Source of the DNA: Amoebophrya sp. A120 | Lineage: Eukaryota > Sar > Dinophyceae > Syndiniales > Amoebophryaceae | Direction: 5' to 3' | DNA: 64,000 nt | Assembly: GCA_905178155.1 (NCBI GenBank) | Contig: CAJINV010000004.1 | Span: forward strand, 8,516,882 to 8,580,881 | In this document: piece by piece, positions 24,701-35,028 of the stretch | How positions within the stretch are numbered: the first letter of the stretch is position 1 | Layout: each line of letters opens with the position of its first letter | Made by a program: the position numbers and the translations under genes | Notes under the pieces: model-generated | What the model was told of the DNA's origin: nothing | Seen by the model: the letters and a program-made list of their open reading frames with translations, nothing else | Databases searched by the model: none

Positions 24701-26301
24701 ACGACATCCACTCCTGGGCCCGTCGTAGTATCGATGGTGGCTTGCAGTTTCTCCTCTCGTGCTGCTGGTGCCTTGTCTTCTATGTCGTATAGTCCTTCCA
24801 AGGTACTGGCATGCGAAAGTGCAACATGTCCTTGACCTCCACGCCCGCACATGTTGTCTTCTCGTGTGCAGGTGGTACGCACTGGGGGTCCTGGTACTCC
24901 TTCTACGGTGTTTTTCACACTCGGTACACGGCGTTCCACATGGGTTAGTACTTCTTCACTACGTTTTGATATTTTCGGACGGAGCTCGAGCGCAGGGGAA
25001 GATGGGGCTCTAACTCTATCGTCCCTGCTTTCGTCTACACCACGACCTACTGGCGCGGTAGAAAGCTCCAACGACCCACTTTCCTCCTTTACTTTCCGAG
25101 GAGAAATGCAAATATTATCGTCTCCTGGTGATCCTCTTCCCTCATCTTTGCGACGGTGGTGCCGCGGCCCCGACGGGTTCTTGCCCTGTTGGGTGCTCTC
25201 CGTGCGTGGTAAGAACCGTTCCTCACGCTCAGGAAGCAGGTTCCGATGCTTGGTCTCGCGATGAAATGGCCTTTCCAGGTCGTCGTCTGGCGCAGCTGCG
25301 GGTAGTGATCTCTTTGCGGAAGTAGAGGATGAAAATCCTTTATTCAGCCTTGACGACGCCTGGTGAACCAGCACTCCGCGCGCAGTGGTTCTCGTCCTTT
25401 GCCGGCATTTCTTTGTGCCAGGAAGCAGATCCTCGCTAGCCGTGCTAGAGAAGGACATAGACGAGGAAGACGTTGACAATGAAGGGCTATAATCTTCTGG
25501 ATGATCAACACGACCCCGCTGCGGAAAAACTCCTCCTCGCGATTTGAGTTTAGAAGATCCTCCGTTCTTCTCCTTCCCCCGGCGGCAACCCCGCTCGTCT
25601 TCACTGGAGGAGGCGAGGAGCGGTGGGTGGCGAACTACAGGTGGGTGGTGTGCCTGTCCACCTGCACCTTTTTCTCTCGTCCCGCTACTGCAGCTCCACC
25701 GCATGTTATTTGTACTTGGCATGTATACCAAAGACCGCGGACGCGATTTTATCTGTTCCTCCGACGAGGAAGAATTAGAGGACCCCTCTGACGATGAAGC
25801 ACGACGACCCCGTGCTGGTGGGCCCCTGCGTAAAGGAAGTAAATCCGGTCTTGCACTGTGTCTCTGGCGTAGTAGCTCGTCGCGTTGCACTCGTCCTTGT
25901 CTTGAGGGTGCAGTAGTTTGCTCCATCGGGAGCAGTGCCGTAGATTTATTTCTCGTCGTTGTACTGGCCATAGTGGACGACTGTTTTATCGTCAACTTCG
26001 ATCTTGTAGTCTTGGTGGTACAATTTCGTTCTTGATGTCTGTAAGGCGCATCCTCTGAGGAATCTGATATCGGGTTGTATTCAACTTCACGTCCGCCCTG
26101 GACACACGCTGGTCGATAATGATTGGCACGCTCGCCTTTGGAACTACTGCTTCCAGGTCGGCAAAGGCGCTCCCCCGGTATGTGTAGCTCTTTGCGACTG
26201 CGGCGTTCGTGAGGGATTTGCTTCCGTGTGCAGGAATTTCTACTTCTTGCGGGCGATAGGCCGCGCTTGTTGCGGTCCGTAATACTGGAAGAGGACGGCA
26301 T
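12788..26301 (-). CDS. Giant low-complexity protein with C-terminal DEDDy 3'-5' exonuclease domain (EXD1-like)
   Basis: About 11 exons join to about 3,785 aa; the largest exon (about 21861-15363) is 6.5 kb. The first 3,000 residues are mostly charged, Ser-rich and probably disordered. The C-terminal fold carries all expected metal-binding acids: motif I VDLEG (near 16066-16083), motif II FFDCRND (15364-15388) continuing SDAIYHQFRVKLANVLD, and motif III YSASD (13123-13141) within RPLHPLLLLYSASDVRYM. The Tyr-x3-Asp form marks the DEDDy class, which hydrolyses RNA or DNA from the 3' end; EXD1 relatives act in small-RNA pathways. The domain is stretched by Ser/Ala-rich inserts. Seven introner elements and two GT-AG introns (about 14354-14175, phase 1; about 14009-13923) interrupt it. 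Exons as short as 44-51 bp occur. Whether everything from 26301 is one gene rests on frame-consistent joins. Confidence 0.75.
13204..13361. mobile_element. Introner element, family V
   Basis: Inverted ends ATGCATTCCAAAAGCATCG and CGATACTTTTCCAATGCGTA; direct repeat ttggct (6 bp, perfect). Removal joins LFEP|KFGG within the exonuclease domain and places YSASD in frame. Confidence 0.88.
13411..13676. mobile_element. Introner element, family I
   Basis: Ends TATCAAATGC and TTTTTGCAGTTCATA; flanks aaatc/aactc. Removal joins EAEF|LQWL. Same interior orientation as the copy at 7702. Confidence 0.87.
14852..15132. mobile_element. Introner element, family I
   Basis: Ends TATCAAGTGCAAATATG and TATTCGCAATGCATA; flanks gtcca/atcca. 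Removal joins ANVLD|LQIL in the exonuclease domain. The interior is subgroup-specific and related to the copy at 27534 (GTCATGCACGTTACCC). Confidence 0.88.
15190..15362. mobile_element. Introner element, family VI, near-perfect hairpin
   Basis: Arms of about 50 bp, starting AGAAAAAAGCTGGCAGGGCA, are essentially identical in inverted orientation, with about 55 bp between them. Direct repeat tgtcgt on both sides. Removal joins CRND|SDAI, restoring exonuclease motif II. The arm identity suggests a young insertion. Confidence 0.9.
21867..22125. mobile_element. Introner element, family I
   Basis: Ends TATACGTTGCAAACATG and TATTTGCAATGCATA; perfect flank aaccg. Removal joins EEQAV|VRKE. It contains a distinct interior not shared with the other subgroups. 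Confidence 0.88.
22660..22993. mobile_element. Introner element, family IV
   Basis: Ends TATCCTGTGTAAAAAAATCC and CGTTTTTACACAGAAATA; flanks gcacc/gcgtc. Removal joins LRDA|RLSQ. Confidence 0.8.
23762..23985. mobile_element. Introner element, family II
   Basis: Ends TATAACAGCGCACAACTCCC and TTGTGCACTCGCATA; perfect flank agacg. Removal joins NVS|CVDE. Confidence 0.9.
24041..24193. mobile_element. Introner element, family V
   Basis: Ends TATCCTTTGCAAAAGTATCG and CGATACTTTTGCAGCTCATA; flanks tgcca/tacca. Removal joins TLWY|PAFD. The downstream exon before the next element is only about 50 bp. Confidence 0.85.
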
Positions 26302-26651
26302 ACTCGCGGTTCCGTAATATAAATGTATGATGGTGTCGTCAGATTTGCTGTACAGAGATGAGAAGACGCAGCTTCAGTACAATCTTCCGGCAAACGCCAT
26401 GATTTGTAGTTAGGGCTGGAACTTATTCCCAACTTCTTTTTCTTCACACAGAACAAGTCGAAAACAAACTGTAGTTTCTACTTACGTCCTTCCACAGGCT
26501 CAAGTAGTTCTGAACGTATCCTTAGCGTTAGCCTGGGTTCATTTACAAACTTCTCTCCACACGATATTTCACTTGTAGCTAAAAGTTTTTTTTTTCCTGT
26601 TTCATCACAAATAATGTGCACAGTTCATGTACAAACATACACGTAGATGTA

Positions 26652-26930
26652 CTACACAGTTCCAATATAGACGAAGACGTCTTCGTTCTGTAGGCAGGAA
26701 AAAACCCAACGGAAAATAACGCGTCCACCAGATGGAATCCAAAAATGTAGTAAAATCCCATCGTTCATAGATTGTTGTACATCGTTGCGGCGCCTTCGTT
26801 CAAGATTGTTGTACACTTCCTGTGTGAAGAAGCAGCTCTTTGGATCCTCCTCCGGGAACGTAGACCAAAAACTCTTTGAAAACAAGATCGTTGCTGCTAT
26901 TGTGTCAACGGGAGGAGAAAAGCGTACCAT
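26652..26930 (-). CDS. Doubtful 92-codon open frame between two genes
   Basis: The frame contains a plausible helical segment (FTQEVYNNLERRRRNDVQQS) but no recognisable domain. It could be a last exon of the carrier gene, a first exon of the exonuclease gene, or chance. The flanks 26302-26651 and 26931-27023 hold nothing I can support. Confidence 0.2.
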   Translation of the reverse strand: MVRFSPPVDTIAATILFSKSFWSTFPEEDPKSCFFTQEVYNNLERRRRNDVQQSMNDGILLHFWIPSGGRVIFRWVFSCLQNEDVFVYIGTV

Positions 26931-27023
26931 TCGATTGGTCCCCGTAACAAAAAAAAAAATCGAACGTATACTTCAAGAAACACAAGCGGCCGCATAGCCG
27001 CCAGCACGGCTGCATCAAGAACT

Positions 27024-29779
27024 TTATCGAGAACTTTGGGTGTCATGATCTACCGGCACCAGCCTAGCTGCGCCTAATGCTGCACGCGACGCGGATTTTT
27101 CCGGTTGATTTTGAATACCGTCAGTTCTTTTCTCGTCCGCTGCACTCACTGTGTTCAACATAATTCCTCCTCCAGAAAAAAACTGGAGCAACCACTTGAA
27201 ACTCGCAAGAAAAATCGCGGTTTGCGGCACCCACAAGGCGCACCGCAGCGTCGCGCCCCGGAACAGCGCCGGGAGGCTATGAGAGTGCACAACCCTGCCT
27301 CCCCCTCATTTGTCATGCAAAATACCAAACTCACCCTCTGCCTCTTGATCCTGTTTGCATGACAAGTTCTAGCAGCCCAAATAGGACTACACTCCTGCCC
27401 AAATTTGTCATCCAACTTTGTATTTGTGCTGATGGTTCTTGTATTGCTGTTCATGCAATACAAATGAGGGGGAGTGGGAGTTGTGCACTCTCATAGAAGC
27501 CTTCGGTCTTGGCGATGGTGAAGAGCGCGTGGGTATCAGCTGTAAAAATGTCTGTGTCTGGAAAAATTCATGTTTGTCATGCTTGTCTGGCATGACGCTT
27601 AAATCTGTCATGCACGTTACCCAAAACTCCGTTTTTCTGTGATGCAAAAGCGCAGTTTGTCATGCAGAATAGGCAACACCTGGGAGCTCAGAAACAAACT
27701 TGTCATGCTGAGTCAGCATTTGTGCGTCATCATGAGACGCCACCCAGCATCACAAGTTCCCAGACCCAGACATTCTTGCATTTGATAGTGGGGGAGGTGT
27801 CGGTAGTTGAAAAGTTTGGTCGAGGAAGGTGTTCTATCAAATGTAAAAGTGTCTGGGTCTGGAAGAATGCAACTTGTCATGCTAAATCTGAAGCATGCAA
27901 AAATCTGTGTTGCATGATTACCAAAAGTCGTCCAGTTTTGACCAAGTCGGGAGGAAGTTTGTCATGCAGGATAGGCATGAGAGGGATCGCACAGAATCTG
28001 TCACGCTAGGTCCTGCATTCCAGACCTCATGGGTCATGGAAAAGCTGCATAACAAATCGCGCATTCTTCCAGACCCAGACATTTTTGCATTTGATATGTT
28101 CCGGTCGTAGCAGAGCGCCGCGCCGCACCTGCTTTATTTCCAGCTTGTTCTCGAGCACCAGAAGTAAATCTTTTTGCTTGTTCGACGGTGGAGGTCGAAG
28201 ACTCAACTTGCAAATTCGCTGCCGTCGCCCGGTCCACCTGCATCCTGAGTTTCGCCAAATCCAGGGGCGTGGTGACAAAGCACGCAATGCTGCCGGAAAC
28301 GCAGGCGCAGGCAAAGGTCAGGAACGCTGGTTTGGAGACTGGAGGAGGAGGAGGAGTTCCTGTTGCTCTAGACGGAGAATTTGTAGTAGCACGACCACCT
28401 TCACCTGTTGCACTTAATGCAGCTTCCCTCGCCGTTGAGGCCGCCTTCTCTTCTTTTGTCTTCCGCGTACTAGTCGTCGATCTACTTCTGTGGTACACCT
28501 CCAGCGCCTTTTCCTCCAGCTGTTCGTACAGTGCCAGGTTGATGTATAACAGTACACAACCCCCCCTCCCCCTCATTTGTATAGCATGAACGGCAATACA
28601 AGCATCAGCAAGAATGCCGGTTTTGCATAATACATTTGCACTGGGTTATAGTGCTAATGGGGCTACCAGAACTTGTCGTGCAAACAGTGCCAAGAGGCAA
28701 AGGGTGAGTTGGGTATTTTGCATGACAAATGAGGAGAAGGGGGAGTTGTGCACTGTCATATGATGGCCGTCTGCGGCCCAAACGCCGCCAGCGTCGCACC
28801 GTACGCCCGGTACAAGCCCCGGACGCCCTCGGTCTGGAGGATTTTCCGCACCGCGTCGCAGGCATTGTTGTAGTAGAAGGTTTTATTCTTGTGTGGTCTC
28901 TCTGCAGGCAGCATCGTACTTTGCCGCAACTTCTCCACCTCCCGGAGTGACTGCTGGACCTGCAGTCGCTCTTTCACCACGTCGACCGGCCGCTATGAGA
29001 GTGCACAGGAACAAGAACCGCTCCGCGTCCACCTCAACATACCAAATGTGAACTATGGCCCAGTCCGCTCTTTTGGATTCTTACGAAAGCGATACAGTTC
29101 GCACACACAAACTTCAGAAGCTGTCCGAACGGCAGTACTGTTGGGCAAGACGCTTCTCATCCACAGGCCAAATGTTCGCTGGAGGTGCTTACTTATACTA
29201 TTTCTGACCATGCCTCGCTTGCTTCAAATGTTGGGGGGTAATGGGAGTTGTTCCTGTGCATCCTCATCATAGACACCACAAAATGCAGGAAATCGCCTCC
29301 GCCCCGAGCCCGGCGAGGAAGTCGCGCGTGATTTGCTGGGACCGGCATGAAGTTGTTGAAGTGGCTCCTGTACTGGAAGTTGATGAAAATAAGGCATTCT
29401 CGTAGTTCAAGGGACTCCTTGGATCGGTTCTCAGCATCTCGTACGTGGTCATGTACAAAGCGCCCGCGGGTAAACTACCCAAAACCGCGACGAAAAAGCC
29501 CTCGTACAGATTGCCCTTGGAAAAATGGGCCCGCCAGCTCGGCTTCGCCGTGTCGTGGTTCTTGTTGTTCTGCTGCAGTAGTACGTCGACCTGCATGCGC
29601 GCCTTCAGCGTGTCCAGCGGGTGCGTCGCCATCTTGCCCAAGCACGCGGCCGCAGAGCTGGCGAGGACCGTGTGGGCGAGAGACGGCTGGCGTGGGGCGG
29701 GAGTGGGAGGTGCGGCCGTACTGGCATCCGTAGGTGGTGGTCCTCGTGCGGGGGTGTCAGAGCTACTACTTCCCGTCAT
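27024..29779 (-). CDS. Mitochondrial carrier family (SLC25-type) protein
   Basis: Six exons (29779-29272, 28988-28761, 28539-28097, 27829-27788, 27528-27496, 27272-27024) join to about 500 aa. Three carrier signatures of the Px[DE]xx[KR] type are visible, one per repeat: PLDTLKARMQV, PVDVVKERLQV and PLDLAKLRMQV; later sequence reads AKTEGFPALFRGATLRCALW, a typical even-helix end. The family forms six-helix transporters of the mitochondrial inner membrane that exchange small metabolites; substrate cannot be told here. It is longer than the usual 300 aa because of a Ser/Thr/Pro-rich insert before the third signature and tails at both ends. All five introns are introner elements and two exons are only 42 and 33 bp. 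The start at 29779 precedes a Ser/Pro-rich leader. The tail after the last helix may instead be spliced. Confidence 0.88.
27278..27495. mobile_element. Introner element, family II
   Basis: Ends TATGAGAGTGCACAACC and GTTGTGCACTCTCATA; flanks gaggc/gaagc. Removal joins EGF|PALF, a conserved carrier segment, so the junction is well supported. Confidence 0.9.
27534..27787. mobile_element. Introner element, family I
   Basis: Ends TATCAGCTGTAAAAATG and TTGCATTTGATA; perfect flank gtggg. Removal joins RHLP|HALF of the carrier. Interior subgroup as at 14852. Confidence 0.9.
27835..28096. mobile_element. Introner element, family I
   Basis: Complete ends, perfect flank tgttc. Removal joins TTGT|PSST of the carrier. 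Only 47 bp separate it from the preceding copy at 27534-27787, yet the two belong to different subgroups. Confidence 0.92.
28545..28760. mobile_element. Introner element, family II
   Basis: Ends TATAACAGTACACAACC and GTTGTGCACTGTCATA; perfect flank tgatg. Removal joins QTAI|NLAL of the carrier. Confidence 0.92.
28994..29271. mobile_element. Introner element, family II, variant
   Basis: Ends TATGAGAGTGCACAGGAAC and GTTCCTGTGCATCCTCATCA then TA. Flanks gccgc/gacac. Lacks the pyrimidine-rich CCCCCTCCCC run of the other family II copies. Removal joins LWC|PVDV, restoring the second carrier signature. Confidence 0.82.
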
Positions 29780-30179
29780 CTGTGGCGCAGAAGCCGGTGC
29801 TGAGATGCTCTTTTACATGCGAGAAGCACCGAAGAAGAAGAAGAAGCCGAGGGGGACGCGGCTGGTGGGGCGTTGTGTCTATGCTCCGTTCTCTCGCAAG
29901 TTCACGCACTGGTCACCAGAAAACGTAGTGGTTAATTTTGGGAGAGTGCTTTCTTACTACTAAGAACGCGTACACAAGCACAACTGGTGAGAGAGATGGT
30001 GGTGGAAGCTACTAGCCAACTTTGTCTCACAAGTACACAGTGACAACCACGTGCTTCACAACCGCACATACCGCAGATGCGACCGCGAGCTGGAACACAG
30101 ACAAATACCTGGTCGGCGAGTACTTCCCACTGTGAAAAGGAAAACGAAGGACAAGCCTTTTGTGACTTCGCTTCCGCAG

Positions 30180-30870
30180 TGTAGTTGCACCTCAGAGCCG
30201 CGCCGGGGACGCGCGGACCCCCCCCGCGCCACGTCTACGCCCCCCCTGCGCTTCTTTGCGCGCGGGGCCGTCAGTAAACGAAGGAGGCGGGAGGGCGGAG
30301 ACAACAAACACAACGCCACGGGCGAATAACCTGGCCCCTTGCAGGAGGCCGCGCCCGGGCCGGCGGGGCGCAGGCAACACACGAGCCGGCGGGCCCACCG
30401 CGGCACCGGCGCACAGGGCGCCAGGAGCGCGGCGCGTTTGCGCCGGCTGGCCAGCCGCCGCGAGCGGGGGGACATGCGTAGCGGCCCGCGCTGGTGTGAA
30501 TGGCGAAGGCCCGCCCGCCACCCGGCGGGCCCTCCTGCTGCTGCGCCCCGGCTGGCACTTCTTTCGATGGCCGGCTATTTCCTTCCATGACGATGTGCCC
30601 GAGGCGGCCGCCCGCGGCTCCGGTGCGTGGTCTCCTTTCAAAGCCTGCCCCCCTTGCCGATGAGGCGGCCGGCTTCTGGCATGGCTTCGGCGCGCAGCAC
30701 CTGGACCACTGTCGCGTCGTTGCCTCTCACGGAGGTCTTGCCCAGGCCGCAATCCGTAGCGATCATCTTGCGCAATCCGTAGCGAGCTGTGCTTCCTCTC
30801 CGGCAACGGGTAGAACGGCTACCCGGCGGAATCCCCAGCCGCGCCATCCTATACTGGCTTTCAATTGCAA
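30180..30870. repeat. GC-rich non-coding island
   Basis: Base composition rises sharply above the flanks. ORFs open on both strands because stop codons are rare, with no recognisable motif. Similar islands lie at 58640-59040 and 59870-60310. The flanks 29780-30180 and 30870-31397 hold no supported gene. Confidence 0.55.
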
Positions 30871-31083
30871 TTTGCTATACTCGGCACGAAGGGGAACGTG
30901 GTAGAAAACATATTCTTTGCAGAGTAGCTCTCAAAACAAGATACTGGCTGCGGTCTTTCGTCTGTCTCCCAAGTCTCAGGTCAGTGCTACCACTCCAAAA
31001 CCCTCTCCTGCCCTCCAGAAAGCACTAAACACTACTTTCTCTCAGTCCCAGACCAAGTAGATGCGACGGGAAACTCAAGTAGC

Positions 31084-31140
31084 TGAACCTCGTGGGCCTA
31101 TAAAAGGCCACACGGCGCGATTGCAAACTGACGTGTGGTG
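31084..31140. promoter_or_regulatory. TATAAAAG-containing palindromic site of unknown role
   Basis: GGCCTATAAAAGGCC is near-palindromic and is followed by an inverted CACACG/CGTGTG pair. It lies about 260 bp past the 3' end of paralogue B and no plus-strand gene follows it, so a promoter role is only a guess. Confidence 0.2.
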
Positions 31141-31397
31141 CCAGAAGTAAGTAGACCAACGTCAAAAAGAAGGGACAAGTAAGTATCCCAGCCAGCCTAT
31201 CGCGGACTGAGTATTGCTCAGTTGACTTGCTTATTCGCGTCTTACGACCGTACTGGTGCTTTCTACAAGGCCTGCAAATTATTCAGGGGTGCAGCATTCA
31301 CTTCGATTTTTTACTTCATTCTGGAGGCATTTGACCTGGATATATCAATTTCCAGCTCCGCTGCCGCTTTGCCGTTGATCACTGTTTTTTCGGTGCT

Positions 31398-34144
31398 TTA
31401 GGCGCGCGGCTGCATGCAGTGGATGGTAATGGGATCCTCCTCCGATTCGTTGTTCTGCCGCCGGTACTCTTGCACTGCTCGTAAAACATCAACCCAGGTA
31501 TCTGCTTCGCGCAGGAAGCGGCGCTCTGCTGTGGGGGCAGCTACGGAAGCTTCTACAGACAACTGCATTTCCTCTTCTGCTTCTCCCCACACGTCGCTTT
31601 CTTCGTGCGACGGCGTTGGCAAACCGCTGCTACAACTGGGACCGCTGACACACTTGTTCGCCTCCGCACTGGTTTTTCCGATTTTGCCTTGGGCCGCACG
31701 GGTTGGCGCTGAATCCTTTTCCTTGGACACCCCTTCCACATAAAACATGAGGTCCTTGAGAAAACTCCTCTTCGAATACCTTGATGGTGCATGAGGTCCT
31801 TGATGGTGTAGCGCCGCATACAAGGGAAATTCGCTTCGCAGTTCCAGCAGCGCTTGGCCACGCTTCGTGGTGCAAAACTGGACGATGTTGCAGAACAGAC
31901 GGAGGTCCTGGATAAATTTGTCCGCCTCCTCCCGCGTTTCGACAAAGAAACTTCTCGGCCGCCTTGTTTCCAGGTGTTTTCCATTCGAAAAGCGAATCGC
32001 CCACATCGGTCCAGCCACGCCCATCTCCTCTTCTTCAAGCTGTATGTTCACGACGTTCTCGTCCAGGGCTGGAACCCAGTTGTCGTCTGGCCACGAGATC
32101 TGTACCGCCGCGTCCAAAAAGCCGAAGCAGGCCAGATCAAAATCGCGGTCCCTGCGCGAGAGCGGGGTGGTGCGGGCGTAACACGGCTCACGGAGCGTCC
32201 CGGAAAGCATATCAACGGCAAAACCGATCAAGCAGCCGCTCCAACGTTCATCCTCGGCCACTGTTCGCGGATCCGGACCAATCGCAAGGTATGCCGGCTG
32301 CCGTCTTTGCTCTTCCAAGTCTCGTAGTGTCTCGATATTGTTGGCGGTCCACAAGCACTTCCCCTCGTGGGTCAGCATCCGGTCCGGGTCGGTGGCGATC
32401 TTCACGATCTGCTCCTCAAGTACCTGGGTCTCCAGAAAGAGAGTATTAGGCGGTAGCCCGCAGTCCGCTTCCAGTCTCTTCGGCAATGCGAGTGCGAAAT
32501 TGGCTCCGGCCAAGTCGCACTCTCGGCTCAGTGCGCTGCGCAAAGTATCCAACACTCGAAACTCCCGCAAACAGCCCACCGACGATGGGTATCCGTAGAC
32601 TTCGTTCTGGTCGTATCGGCCTGTGGGAATTGTAAACACCGACTTTATGATGATGTCCTCCCGAAACTTAAGAACACATAGATGTCGATCAGAAAACCCA
32701 AGGTGCCTACATCTACAACTTTGAAGAACGAGCAGACAACTATTCGTATTGATTTCTTAGCGACACTTCTTTCACGGACCACGAAAGTAATGAAGCACAT
32801 TAAGACAAACCACACTCTCGTGAAGATTCACATAAAAAACGTAGAAATACTATATCGCAGCGGCATGGCAACAATCAGCGAGCGCGCGTTCACCAGCACC
32901 TGACCACCGAGGCCGAAAAGGAGAAACTCCACCGCCGGGCCGAGGTTTCCCGGTCGCAGATTGCAGTCTTCGACGCCTTTGGGAATGCACATTGGGAAGC
33001 CACCAGACCATCGCTGAATTGCATCGTCCATAATGTCTGCACCCTCGTCGTACAGTTCCTGCAGTAACAAGTCGACCCGATCGGCGTCGAGCTGAAAACT
33101 ATCCGAAATGCGCTTCATCGTTTGTGCGAATTTTTTCCAGGCGGTATCCTTATCAAATGGAAAAGTGTCTGGGTCTGGAAGAATGCGCGAATTGTCACGC
33201 AGCTTTTCCATGATCCATGAGGTCTGGAATGCAGGACCTAGCATGACAGATTCTGTGCGATCTTTCTCATGCCTATCCTGTATGAGCAACTGCCTCCCGA
33301 CTTGGTCAAAACTGGACGACTTTTGGTAATCATGCAACACAGATTTTTGTATGCTTCAGATTTAGCATGACAAGTTGCATTCTTCCAGACCCAGGCATTT
33401 TTACATTTGATAATCCTGCTTTACCGAAGAGACTTTTTCTCCCAATTGGTCCTGGAACGTGAGAAGCTTTTCCGCACGGTGGAGTTGGACCGCCGTCGAC
33501 CCGAGCGCGCTCGAGCGGAGGTGATTCGGCCAATGAATTTTCGCCATGCGCTCCTCGAAACGGCGTTCCCAAATGTTGTTGTTGAACTGGAAGAGCGGCT
33601 TGCGTTTCTTTTTGCTGCCGTTCCCCGCGTCCGCGTCCCCTTGCTGGCTGGAACATGACCCGCCCTCCTCGGCCTTCGCCAGTTGTTTTTCGTAGTCCGC
33701 GTCGAACTTCGGCAGCTCCGGAACCGAAAAATTCGCCTTCCGCGCTTCCTCGCGTTTTTCGCAGACAATGGCTGCGGAATCTACCCCCACGGCCGCCGCG
33801 ACCTCGAGCGCCATGGCCTTCGGGCAGTATTTTGTGCGGGGCTCGCGCGGGATGACCACCAGCTCGTCCCCCTCGCACAGCGCGATCACGGGCTGTGAGG
33901 GGACGCAGTCGGCCTTGCCGGGTGTAGCCGTTTTGATCACCTTCTGTGCCGCCTCGGATACCTTTCCGATGAGTTTTGCGAAATCCGGTCCCCCCGGCTC
34001 CCAGTTCATGGCCGCTTCCAGTGCGGACCGAGACAAGAACGCTCCCTCCTCGTGTAGACGGAACTTCTGGGGGACTGTCAACATCTTGATGTCCTTGCTT
34101 TCGCCCGGGCCGGAAATGGAAGATCCGCCCTCTGCGTCCGACAT
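31398..34144 (-). CDS. Paralog B of the unrecognised three-member family
   Basis: Three exons (34144-33413, 33145-32851, 32620-31398) give about 749 aa; an in-frame Met at 34204 would add 20. Blocks in order: FRLHEEGAFLSRSALEAAMN near the N-terminus followed by WEPGGPDF; a coiled-coil-like stretch with LHRAEKLLTF; LGGQVLVNARSLIVA; ALSRECDLAGANFALALPKR followed by LEADCGLPPN; FPLYAALHHQ with FLKDLMFYVEGV; and the C-terminal TWVDVLRAVQEYRRQ. All have counterparts in paralogue C and most in A. One introner element and one GT-AG intron (32850-32621, phase 1) interrupt it; the GT-AG intron position matches that in paralogue C, just after the GGQ block. No targeting signal is visible. Function unknown. 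Confidence 0.85.
33151..33412. mobile_element. Introner element, family I
   Basis: Ends TATCAAATGGAAAAGTG and TTTTACATTTGATA; perfect flank atcct. Removal joins VKQD|TAWK in paralogue B. Interior reversed relative to the copy at 27835. Confidence 0.92.
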
Positions 34145-34204
34145 CTGAATTTGGTACTTACTCCTGCTGAGGCTTTGCAAAGAGAAGTGCTGGCGACACG
34201 ACAA

Positions 34205-35028
34205 CTAGAGTGTTCTAACGATGGCTGCTTGCGTCGCTACTTGATCTCGGCCACCACTTCCCGCAATCAGGTTTGAGTCACAGTAGCAATTGTGAAATGC
34301 CAAAAATTCTTCGGAAGTGCAAAAAGATAAGTCTATTCTCCTATGCATCTATCGCACGTGTTGTTTTCACACGTTTTGCTTTTACCAGCGATGAAGGTTC
34401 CTGTTTTCGATGAGAGTTTCGAGCGTCGGTTTGAAGACTGCGGCCAATTTGCAAGACACAATCTAGTTTGGGGTGCGGGAACGCTTTCTAGGTAAAAGAC
34501 CACAACAAAAACGACCGAGGACGAACATGGACCCTGTACCCAACTCGACCTTCTTCCTCTCTTTTCACTCGCACACAGCACCACGACAGAAACGACAAGA
34601 ACTTTTGGCCCGCGACAAAAAAAGATGCGCCGTTCTGAGGCAACACGCTTGCGGCACCATTGAAACTGAAAGCGACCAATTGATTTCCTATTTGTATGAA
34701 ACAATCGCACATTCTCAGGCTGCATTCTGTCGAATCGTGTTGCGTTCGAAACAATCGTAACAAGGAACCCTAGTTCAAAAAAAAATCTCGAAGGAACATC
34801 CAGAAAGGGGGTGAGGCAGTACAGCAGTAGATCTTTCTTATTTGAAGCAAACAGTCTTCAGCTTCACTAATTTAAAGTTCCGCCTCATTTGCATTTCATT
34901 TCGACTTCCTAGTCCTACCAAGCCCGGGTCGAATAAACAAATCCATGAAATTGTTTTTCTCTCAACTACCAAGAAATAGGCTATTATATATTGACAGTGT
35001 GCTCTGCGGAAACCGAGTGTCCATTTTT
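34205..35028. other. Intergenic region upstream of paralogue B
   Basis: No gene supported. A segment near 34540-34620 (CTTTTCACTCGCACAC and surroundings) resembles one upstream of paralogue C near 53650-53690 (CTTTCACTCGCACGCC), a possible shared 5' element of the paralogues. Confidence 0.4.

Noticed and set aside
30190-30810. Arg/Pro/Ala-rich ORFs on both strands
   Set aside because: Expected by chance in GC-rich DNA where stop codons are rare; no motif or frame preference.
32851-33150. TAWK shared by paralogues A and B at an element site as evidence of conserved insertion position
   Set aside because: The surrounding residues do not align and the elements belong to different families; probably coincidence.
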